DNA of 64,000 nt from Kineococcus mangrovi (GTDB lineage Bacteria; Actinomycetota; Actinomycetes; Actinomycetales; Kineococcaceae), in NCBI RefSeq assembly GCF_041320705.1, contig NZ_JBGGTQ010000007.1:124001-188000 (forward strand), given 5' to 3'. The translations under genes were made by a program, and so were the position numbers. The notes beneath the pieces are model-generated. The model was given only the letters and a program-made list of their open reading frames with translations, was not told where the DNA came from and did no database searches. This document shows positions 51,976-58,969 of this stretch, one piece after another (within the stretch, counting starts at the first letter, position 1; every line of letters starts with the position of its first letter).

Positions 51976-52008
51976 GGCGGGGGTGCCGGTGCTGCCGGTG
52001 CCCCCGCC
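51976..52008 (+). terminator. Terminator hairpin after fliC
   Basis: GGCGGGGGTGCCGG and CCGGTGCCCCCGCC form a 14-bp stem with two G-U pairs around five bases, 43 bases after the fliC stop. It probably limits read-through into fliD. Confidence 0.8.
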
Positions 52009-52050
52009 CGTCTCCACATCAACCTCGAACAGACAGGAAGGGAGACCGGG

Positions 52051-53514
52051 ATGACTTCCGTCTCATCGTCCACTGTCGACGGATTGATCAGCGGGCTCGA
52101 CACCAGCACGATCATCTCCCAGCTGCTGTCCGCGGACGCCGCTCCGCAGAAGCAGATGAAGACGAACGTCAGCACGGCCCAGCTGAAGGTGACGGCGTAC
52201 CAGTCCGTCAACACCAAGATGTCGGCACTCCAGACCGCCGCGGAGAACGTGTCCAAGGCGGCGACCTGGTCCTCGGCGAAAGCCACGTCGTCCAGCGACG
52301 TCGCCACCGCCACCACGAGCAGCACAGCCCAGCCGGGCACCGTGTCCCTGGACGTCACGCAGCTCGCCACCGGCCGCAGCGTGCTCAGCAAGGGCACCTA
52401 CAGCGCGACGGACACCGGCGCCAAGGCGGACATGGGGTACCCGCTGGACGTCGTCGCCGACGGGAAGATCGTCGGCACGGTCAGCCCCAGCAAGGGCACG
52501 CTGTCCGATGTCGTCGCCGCCATCAACAAGGCGACGAACCTCGGGATCACGGCCGTCGCGGTGCGGGTGGGGGAAGACCAGTACCGCCTCCAGATCACCT
52601 CCACCAGGACCGGCGAGAGGGAGGGGCACTTCCAGCTCGTTCCTCGCACCCCTGACGGCACCCCCGACGGTGCGACCGCCACCACGCTCGATCCCCACGG
52701 CAAGGTGGTCGTCCCCCCCGGGGCGGAGAGCACGAACTACGACGACATCGCCACCGCCAAGGACGCACTGGCCACGCTCGTGACCGAGGCGGGGCTCGCC
52801 AGCCCCGCCAACGCCGTCCTGAAGTCGTCGACGAACACGTTCAAGGACGTGCTCAACGGCGTGGACGTCACGGCGGCCAAGACCGGGCAGGCCACCATCA
52901 CGGTGGCCGGCGACCCCGACGCGGTCGCCTCCGCCGTGGAGGCGTTCGTGAAGGCCGCGAACGCCGCGGTCGACACGATCGGCATCCAGTCCCGTGCCGG
53001 CGCCGTCGGCTCCGACGGCAAGGTCGTCGGTGGTGGCACCTTGCGAGGTGACGCGACCCTGCGTCAGCTCAAGACGTCGATCCTGGCGAACATGACGTCG
53101 GCGCTCGGGACGAACGTGTCTCCGGCCGCCTACGGCATCCAGTCCACCAAGGACGGGGAACTGACCTTCGACAAGGCGAAGTTCCTCGAGGGGTACAAGG
53201 CCGACCCGGTGGCGGCGCAGAAGCTCCTCGCTCCCCGGAGCGTGGATCCCGACAGCACGGCAGCCGGCCTCGTCGACCGCCTGGCCGGGATCGCCAAGGG
53301 TGCGACGGACCAGTACACCGGTTCGCTCACGACGGCGATCACGGGCCAGAACTCCACCATCAGCGACTTGACCAAGCGGATCGCCGACTGGGACGACCGG
53401 CTCGCGGGCAAGAAGGAGCGGTACCAGAAGTACTACTCCGCGCTGGAGTCGTCCCTGGGCAAGTTGAAGAGCCAGTCCTCCTGGCTGGCCGGGCAGCTGT
53501 CGTCGCTCAGCTGA
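52051..53514 (+). CDS. fliD: Flagellar filament capping protein FliD (HAP2)
   Basis: Caps the growing filament and folds flagellin at the tip. 'SSTVDGLISGLDTSTIISQL' is the FliD N-terminal signature, followed by 'SADAAPQKQMKTNVSTAQLK'. The C-terminal part has 'AAYGIQSTKDGELTFDKAKF' and 'STISDLTKRIADWDDRLAGK' with the final coiled coil ('ERYQKYYSALESSLGKLKSQ'). Length 487. GGAAGGGAG precedes the ATG. No flagellar promoter motif is visible directly upstream, so it may depend on reduced read-through from fliC. A perfect hairpin follows. Confidence 0.95.
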   Translation: MTSVSSSTVDGLISGLDTSTIISQLLSADAAPQKQMKTNVSTAQLKVTAYQSVNTKMSALQTAAENVSKAATWSSAKATSSSDVATATTSSTAQPGTVSLDVTQLATGRSVLSKGTYSATDTGAKADMGYPLDVVADGKIVGTVSPSKGTLSDVVAAINKATNLGITAVAVRVGEDQYRLQITSTRTGEREGHFQLVPRTPDGTPDGATATTLDPHGKVVVPPGAESTNYDDIATAKDALATLVTEAGLASPANAVLKSSTNTFKDVLNGVDVTAAKTGQATITVAGDPDAVASAVEAFVKAANAAVDTIGIQSRAGAVGSDGKVVGGGTLRGDATLRQLKTSILANMTSALGTNVSPAAYGIQSTKDGELTFDKAKFLEGYKADPVAAQKLLAPRSVDPDSTAAGLVDRLAGIAKGATDQYTGSLTTAITGQNSTISDLTKRIADWDDRLAGKKERYQKYYSALESSLGKLKSQSSWLAGQLSSLS

Positions 53515-53537
53515 CGCGAGAGGGCCGGTGACCGGTG

Positions 53538-53570
53538 GAGCCGGGTGTGCGCGGTGCGCACACCCGGCTC
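53538..53570 (+). terminator. Strong terminator hairpin after fliD
   Basis: GAGCCGGGTGTGCGC pairs perfectly (15 bp) with GCGCACACCCGGCTC around a GGT loop, 24 bases after the fliD stop. Confidence 0.88.
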
Positions 53571-54003
53571 CTCGTCGTTCCCCGGTCGTGGGCGTGCGCT
53601 CCGCGGTGCCCCGGGCCCGCGGCGGTGCCGGGTACACCCGCGTCCTCCGGGACCGGGTGACGTGGCCCCGCGGTGCGCGGATCGGACCCGCGTCGCGGGA
53701 CCGGTTCCTCGCGACCGCGGCCGGACGACCGAGACGGGTCGTGTCGTGTCGACCCTGCTCCAGGCGCGGGCCGGCCAGGAGAACCAGGACGGCCAGGCAG
53801 GCCAGGACGGCCACGGCGACCACGTTCCTCGACGTCGAGGTCGTGCTCCCTGCCGACCTCGTGCACGTCCCCGCCGGCAGGAGTGCCCGGTGCGGGTGCG
53901 CCCCCGGGGCCCGTCACCGGGTCCGCACCACCGGGCGGGCCCGCCGGGCTGCGAGGTCGCCCTCACCCCGCCCACCCCGCCCGCCCCGTCGCGGACGCGG
54001 TGC
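53571..54003. other. Intergenic region without a recognisable gene
   Basis: About 430 bases between the fliD terminator and the end of the GGDEF-EAL gene. Open frames exist on both strands, but their products are Arg/Gly/Pro-rich and match nothing. One minus-strand frame starting near 53823 begins with a hydrophobic stretch, yet has no stop until deep inside fliD. Confidence 0.6.
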
Positions 54004-56244
54004 TCAGGCTGTGGGGACGGGGTGGTGGGCGTGCTCGGCCCACCACGCGGCGAACGCCGCGGCGGGCAGGGGTCGTGCGAACAGGTACCCCTGGCCCACC
54101 GGACAGCCCATCTCGCGCAGCGCATCGGCCTCGGCGGCCGTCTCGACGCCCTCGGCGACGGCCCGCAGGTTCAGCGCTGCCGCCAGGTCGACGATGGTGC
54201 GCACCAGGGAGGTGTCCTGCCCCTGCCCCAGCGCGGAGACGAACGACCGGTCGATCTTGAGCACGTCGACGGGGAGCCGGCGCAGGTAGGACAGCGAGGA
54301 GTACCCGGTCCCGAAGTCGTCGACGGCCACCTCGACCCCGAGCCCGCGCAACGCCTGCAGCACCTCCACCGCCGTCGCCCCCTCGCTGACCAGCACCGTC
54401 TCGGTGACCTCGACCGTCAGCGCCGTCCCGTGCAGACCGGCCGCGTCCAGCGCCTCGAGCACCTCGGTGACGAGCTGGGGGCGCAGCTGGGCGGCCGACA
54501 GGTTCACCGCAGCTCGCACGTGCAGACCCTCCCGCCGCCACTGGCCGAGCTGGTCGCACACGTCGCGCAGGACCCGTTCGCCCAGCGCGCAGACCAGACC
54601 GCTGTCCTCGGCGACGGGGATGAACTCGGCCGGGGACAGCAGCCCGTGCCGCGGGTGCTGCCAACGCACCAGCGCCTCGCAGCCGATCGCGGCACCGTCG
54701 TGCAGGGCGACGGTGGGCTGGTAGTGCACGACGAGCTGGCCGGAGTCGATCCCCTGGGCCAGGTCGCCCTCCAGCTCCAGCCGTTGCGCCCGGCGCGACT
54801 GCATGGCGGCCTCGAAGACGGCGACCCCGGTACCGCGCGAGCCCACCGGGACGGCCTTGACGGCGTACATCGCGGTGTCGGCGTCGCGGACGAGGGTCTG
54901 AGCGCTCGTACCCTCCCGCCCCAGCACGGCCACCCCGATGCTGGCCGCGACCTGCAGGGTGTGGCCGTGGTGCTCGACGGGTTCGCGCAACCGCTCCGCC
55001 AGCCGCCGGGCGACCGCGCGGGCCTGGTCCACGTCGCTGGTGTGCAGCACGACGGCGAACTCGTCACCGCCGAGGCGGGCGGCGGTGTCCTGCTCGCGCA
55101 GACCGTCACGCAGCCGGGCGGCGGTGGCCTGCAGCACGGCGTCACCCGCCGCGTGCCCGTACCGGTCGTTGATCGGTTTGAACCCGTCCAGGTCCAGGTA
55201 GAGCAGCGCCAGGTCGCCGTCGTCCGCCCCGGCCACCGCGGCGTCCAGCCGGTCCAGGAACAGCGCTCGGTTGGGCAGCCGGGTCAGCTGGTCGTAGAAC
55301 GCCTCGCGCAGCGACGTCGCGGTGTAGGAGTCGTTCAACGCGGTGCTGGCGTGCTCGGTGAAGGCGGTCAACAGCTGCTCGCGCCCGTGCGCCCGGTCGT
55401 CGGTGTCGAGCAGCACCAAGGCTCCGACCACGCGGTCGTGGGCCCGCACCGGCGCCGCCCGCCAGGAGCACTCCCCGGTACCGGTGCGGTGACGACCGGC
55501 CACCTCGCCGGTGGCGACCACGGCCTGCCGACCGTGGTCGACGGCCTCGGGGCAGTCGTGCGCACCGACCCGTGAGCGGCGGGCGCCGACCTGCAGCTGG
55601 TCGGGGTGCAGCGGGTCCTCCAGGACCACCACGACCTCGTCGCCCCCGAGGACCTGCAGGGCACCCTGGCCCAGCAGGTCCAGCACTTCCTCCAGGGGCA
55701 ACCGGTGGGAGATGGCGCGCTGCAGGTCCAGGACGGTGTTGAGCAGCACCTCACGATCACGCAGGGTGGCGAGCAGCTCTTCGCGCTCGGCGGCGAGGCG
55801 GTCGCTGCGGCGACGCTGGGCGCGTTCGTCCTCCAGGGCGCGCGCCGAGACCAGGGCCTGGCCCAGCAGCCTCCCCATCCCCACCAGGAGCAGCCGCTCG
55901 GTGGCCTCGAAGGGTTCCTCGACCCGGGCCACGATCAAGCGGGTGCGTCCACCACCGTCGTGCGGAACCGCAGCGGCGGTGACGAAGACCGTGCCCAGGG
56001 CGGGCAGCTCGGTCCCCTCGGGCAGGTCCACCGCGGCCAGGGCACGCGCGAGCAGGTCGGTGTCCGTCTCGCGCAGGCCGACCCCGGCCAGGACCCGATC
56101 GTCCTCGACCACGGCGGCGATCTCGGCGTCCAGGGCCTCCCCGGTCCACCGGGCCGCCCGCAGGGCGCGCTGGCGCTGGTCGGGGGCGTCGGCCAGGACC
56201 GTCAGCATCTCGACGAGCTGCAGGTTGAGCGTGCCGGTGTCCAC
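54004..56244 (-). CDS. GAF-like-GGDEF-EAL protein (cyclic-di-GMP turnover)
   Basis: About 746 residues, no membrane helix. Two GAF-like N-terminal modules are suggested by 'QRALRAARWTGEALDAEIAA' and 'EVLLNTVLDLQRAISHRLPL' with the following strands. The GGDEF domain is intact ('LYLDLDGFKPINDRYGHAAG', 'ARLGGDEFAVVLHT'), as is the EAL domain ('GCEALVRWQHPRHGLLSPAE', 'LTVEVTETVLVSE', 'VAVDDFGTGYSSLSYLRRLP', 'DVLKIDRSFV', 'RAVAEGVETAAE'). Start GTG 56244. It lies 11 bases after the FIST gene, which probably supplies a sensory signal. Confidence 0.9.
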   Translation of the reverse strand: MDTGTLNLQLVEMLTVLADAPDQRQRALRAARWTGEALDAEIAAVVEDDRVLAGVGLRETDTDLLARALAAVDLPEGTELPALGTVFVTAAAVPHDGGGRTRLIVARVEEPFEATERLLLVGMGRLLGQALVSARALEDERAQRRRSDRLAAEREELLATLRDREVLLNTVLDLQRAISHRLPLEEVLDLLGQGALQVLGGDEVVVVLEDPLHPDQLQVGARRSRVGAHDCPEAVDHGRQAVVATGEVAGRHRTGTGECSWRAAPVRAHDRVVGALVLLDTDDRAHGREQLLTAFTEHASTALNDSYTATSLREAFYDQLTRLPNRALFLDRLDAAVAGADDGDLALLYLDLDGFKPINDRYGHAAGDAVLQATAARLRDGLREQDTAARLGGDEFAVVLHTSDVDQARAVARRLAERLREPVEHHGHTLQVAASIGVAVLGREGTSAQTLVRDADTAMYAVKAVPVGSRGTGVAVFEAAMQSRRAQRLELEGDLAQGIDSGQLVVHYQPTVALHDGAAIGCEALVRWQHPRHGLLSPAEFIPVAEDSGLVCALGERVLRDVCDQLGQWRREGLHVRAAVNLSAAQLRPQLVTEVLEALDAAGLHGTALTVEVTETVLVSEGATAVEVLQALRGLGVEVAVDDFGTGYSSLSYLRRLPVDVLKIDRSFVSALGQGQDTSLVRTIVDLAAALNLRAVAEGVETAAEADALREMGCPVGQGYLFARPLPAAAFAAWWAEHAHHPVPTA

Positions 56245-56255
56245 GGTGCGGCGGC

Positions 56256-57437
56256 CTAGAGGGCGAGCGCGACGACGGTCTGGTTGTGGCAACCGGCCGA
56301 GCCGCGAACACGTGCGATCTCGCCCGCGCTGTAGGCCAGCACGACGTTCTGGGAGGCGCTGGCGGTGCGCGCGGCGGCCTTCTCCGCCAGGTGGCCGGTG
56401 CCGCCGAGCAGGGCCTCCCGTGCCAGGCAGCTGAACAGGATGACCCCGCCGGCGGGGAGGTCCAACGCGCCCACGGCCTCGTCGCAGGCCGCGCGGGCAC
56501 CGGCGATCATGTCGTCCTCCGTGCCGCTCAGCAGGTGCACCAGGCTGCCCTGCGGGACGGCCGAGACGAACTCCAGGGCGCCCTGGTCGGGGTGCACCGC
56601 GATCACCGTGCGGGCCTCGTCCCGGCGGCGTCGGGCCAGGCCCAGCGGGTGCGAACTCGCCAGTCGGCCCCAGCCGTCGCCGTCCAGCCCGTCGGCGACC
56701 TCGACGCCGGCCGCCACGAGGTGTTCCCGGTAGACGTCCAGCGCCCCCCGGCCGTCGAGCCCCCGCACCAGCAGGCCGTCGGACTCGGTGACCACCATGC
56801 CCTGCCCGGTCCGGTGGTAGCCGTGCGCGGTACCGATCCCCAGGGGGCGGTCGCTGCCCAGGGCCAACCCGACCAGCCCGTTCTCCACGACTTCCCGGCC
56901 CAGGAACTGCCAGGAGCGACGCTGCACCAGATCACCGGTCGAGCCGCCGCCGGCGAGCGGGACCGTGGGGCCGAGGTGCTCGTAGGCGGCCCGCACGACC
57001 TCCTGGTGGTCACCGGTCGTCCCCGCCGGCAGGAGCACCACGACCCGGTGCGCGTCGGACAGCCCGTCGGCAGCCGCGGCCACCTCCGCGCCGCGCGCGG
57101 TGGGATCCTGGTGGCTGCTGAGCATCCCTCGCGCGGACAGGCCCTGACCGCCGAGGGCGGTGATGACGACGTCCGAGGGCAGGCTGTCGTCACGGGCGTA
57201 GACCGTCTGGGAGCTGGAGCCGACGACCACGGCGGCACCGGCCAGCTCCGTGACGGTCCGGGCCACCACCGCGAGGTCCAGGGTCCAACGCGCCAGCACG
57301 ACGATCGCGCTGGCCGACCGGCCGGCCAGCGCCTGTGTCGTGGCCCGCCGCACCGCGTCGGTGACGGCGTCCTCGTCCTGCCGGGAGCGCTCGGCCATCC
57401 TGGCCGACCCGACACCCACCCACCTCTCGCTGTTCAC
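56256..57437 (-). CDS. FIST-domain sensory protein
   Basis: About 393 residues. 'ERWVGVGSARMAERSRQDED' begins the FIST N domain, 'AAVVVGSSSQTVYARDDSLP' and 'TVPLAGGGSTGDLVQRRSWQ' are typical, and the FIST C domain ends with 'GGVILFSCLAREALLGGTGH' and 'QNVVLAYSAGEIARVRGSAG'. FIST modules are thought to bind small ligands, perhaps amino acids, and are often next to GGDEF/EAL proteins, as here. It has no enzyme motif of its own. Start GTG 57437 is chosen from the domain boundary. Confidence 0.85.
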   Translation of the reverse strand: MNSERWVGVGSARMAERSRQDEDAVTDAVRRATTQALAGRSASAIVVLARWTLDLAVVARTVTELAGAAVVVGSSSQTVYARDDSLPSDVVITALGGQGLSARGMLSSHQDPTARGAEVAAAADGLSDAHRVVVLLPAGTTGDHQEVVRAAYEHLGPTVPLAGGGSTGDLVQRRSWQFLGREVVENGLVGLALGSDRPLGIGTAHGYHRTGQGMVVTESDGLLVRGLDGRGALDVYREHLVAAGVEVADGLDGDGWGRLASSHPLGLARRRRDEARTVIAVHPDQGALEFVSAVPQGSLVHLLSGTEDDMIAGARAACDEAVGALDLPAGGVILFSCLAREALLGGTGHLAEKAAARTASASQNVVLAYSAGEIARVRGSAGCHNQTVVALAL

Positions 57438-57721
57438 GGGGGGGACATCGACCCGCCCGGTCTTCGAGTTGAGGAACGGAACCCGCCATCGCCCGGTCGG
57501 CGGACGCGCCGGGCCGCGCTCGTCCGGCCCACCCCCGGGACGTCGAGGAGAGCGGATCCACCGGCCCGGGTCCACGGTGCCGCCAGAGCGGTGGAGCGTG
57601 CGAGACCGCCTGCACCGGTCGCTGAGGGGCCTCGCGCCGGGGAGCAGCACGCACGCGGCGGGTGCGCCGTCACCTCCTCGCGATGTCGCGCCAGGACCTG
57701 CTCTCGCGTCCGCGCCGACTC
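57438..57721. other. Divergent intergenic region between the FIST gene and fliS
   Basis: About 280 bases with no convincing coding sequence. It must contain the FIST promoter, for which I see no clear motif. The fliS promoter lies at its right end. Confidence 0.5.
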
Positions 57722-57748
57722 TCAGGAACGGGTCGCCGTTGCCGATGT
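57722..57748 (+). promoter_or_regulatory. Flagellar (sigma-28 type) promoter of fliS
   Basis: TCAG, 15 bases, GCCGATGT. The fliS start codon lies 40 bases downstream. The site is identical in its motif positions to the one before the glycosyltransferase at 46859. Confidence 0.85.
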
Positions 57749-57787
57749 ACTGCACGACAAGCCGTCCACCCCACGGAGGACCTCCGC

Positions 57788-58204
57788 ATGACCGCGATGA
57801 CGTACGGCCGCCAGGCCAACCGCTACCTCGGTGACTCCCTGGCCACCGCGAGCCCCACCGCGCTGCTCGTGATGCTCTACGACCGTCTGCTGCTGGACCT
57901 GCGGCGCGCCGAGCAGGCCCAGCGCGAGCAGGACCGCGAAACCGCCCACGTCAACCTGGTCCACGCCCAGGCCATCGTCCAGGAGCTCCAGGCCAGCTTG
58001 AAGGTCGACGCCTGGGAGGGCGGTACCGGACTCATGGCCCTCTACACCTGGGTGCTGTCCGAACTCACCGCCGCCAACGTCGACTGCGACGCCGAGCGCA
58101 CGGCTCGTTGCCGTGTCGAGACCGTCGAACCGCTGGCCGAGGCCTGGCGCGAAGCCGCTCTCGTCCACCTGAGCGGTCAAGCCGGGCAGCCGGGCTCGGC
58201 GTGA
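57788..58204 (+). CDS. fliS: Flagellin export chaperone FliS
   Basis: Binds the C-terminus of flagellin in the cytoplasm and prevents early polymerisation. 'YGRQANRYLGDSLATASPTA' and 'LLVMLYDRLLLDLRRAEQAQ' are the FliS signature, and 'VDAWEGGTGLMALYTWVLSE' lies in the C-terminal helices. Length 138 from ATG 57788 with GGAGGA seven bases upstream. Its stop overlaps the GTG of the next gene, so both are translated together. It is far from fliC and has its own flagellar promoter. Confidence 0.93.
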   Translation: MTAMTYGRQANRYLGDSLATASPTALLVMLYDRLLLDLRRAEQAQREQDRETAHVNLVHAQAIVQELQASLKVDAWEGGTGLMALYTWVLSELTAANVDCDAERTARCRVETVEPLAEAWREAALVHLSGQAGQPGSA

Positions 58205-58563
58205 GCGAGAACCCCGGGGCCCGTGTCGAACCGGTCTGCGCGGCGACGTGGGTGGCGTCCTGGTCGGACGCCTTGCGCACGGTCGAGCTGGACGTCGACC
58301 GCGCCGAGGAGCTCATCCGGCGGATGCACCGGGACCCGGGGTTCACCCCAGAACCCCCTGGAGCCGACGAGTGGGTCAGCCCCGACCTGGAGGGCCCGGT
58401 CCCCGAGCAGTTCGCCGCCCGGGCGCGCCGGCTGCTGCAGCGCCAGATCGAGGTCAGCGCCCAGCTCGGCGAGGCGATGGGCCAGGCCCGCTCGCAGCGC
58501 AGCGCCCTGGAGAAGCTGGAGCAGGCCGAGCGGCGACCGGTGTTCCTGGACACCGCGGTCTGA
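58201..58563 (+). CDS. Small helical protein coupled to fliS (FliT-like position)
   Basis: A 120-residue protein. 'WSDALRTVELDVDRAEELIR' and 'QFAARARRLLQRQIEVSAQL' suggest long helices, ending in 'ALEKLEQAERRPVFLDTAV'. I do not recognise the family by sequence. Many bacteria have fliT, a chaperone for FliD and FlgK, directly after fliS, and its size and helical content fit that role. The GTGA overlap with fliS makes a shared function likely. The call rests on context. Confidence 0.7.
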   Translation: MSENPGARVEPVCAATWVASWSDALRTVELDVDRAEELIRRMHRDPGFTPEPPGADEWVSPDLEGPVPEQFAARARRLLQRQIEVSAQLGEAMGQARSQRSALEKLEQAERRPVFLDTAV

Positions 58564-58616
58564 ACCCGCGCTGCGCACCGCCCGGTGCTCCCGCGGGCTG
58601 CTCCCCGGTGCCGTCC

Positions 58617-58637
58617 CACCGGCCACGACGGCCGGTG
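58617..58637 (+). terminator. Hairpin after the fliS operon
   Basis: CACCGGCC and GGCCGGTG form a perfect 8-bp stem around ACGAC, 54 bases after the last stop. It is a plausible terminator without a U-run. Confidence 0.55.
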
Positions 58638-58969
58638 ACCGCTGACCGGTGATCGCTGGCCGCGGCACCTGCGAGGGTTTCGCCGACGACGACGTCGTGC
58701 CCGGGACCGGGCCGGGGTACGCAGTGCCCACCCGGTTGCGGGCGCCGTCCGTCGCGGGGAGCCGGGGCCGACGACCTCGCCACTGCGCACCCCCGTCGTC
58801 CCACGGGCCCGACCGCGCGCCGGTCGTCCGCGCCCGTGACGCGGAGGCCGACGGCGCACCCGCGCACGAGCCCGGCGCGGTCCTGCTCCGCACGAACCCC
58901 GGGCCGTTCCGGGGCTCCGGAGACCACCGATCACCTGGCCACCTCGTCCGCACGCTCCGCCCTGCGACC
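58638..58969. other. Intergenic region without a recognisable gene
   Basis: About 330 bases before the end of the GAF-EAL gene. Frames are open on both strands, but the translations are low-complexity and match no family I know. Confidence 0.55.

Noticed and set aside
53507-53917. A 136-residue minus-strand reading frame after fliD
   Set aside because: It is Gly/Arg/Pro-rich with no family resemblance, and it overlaps the strong fliD terminator.
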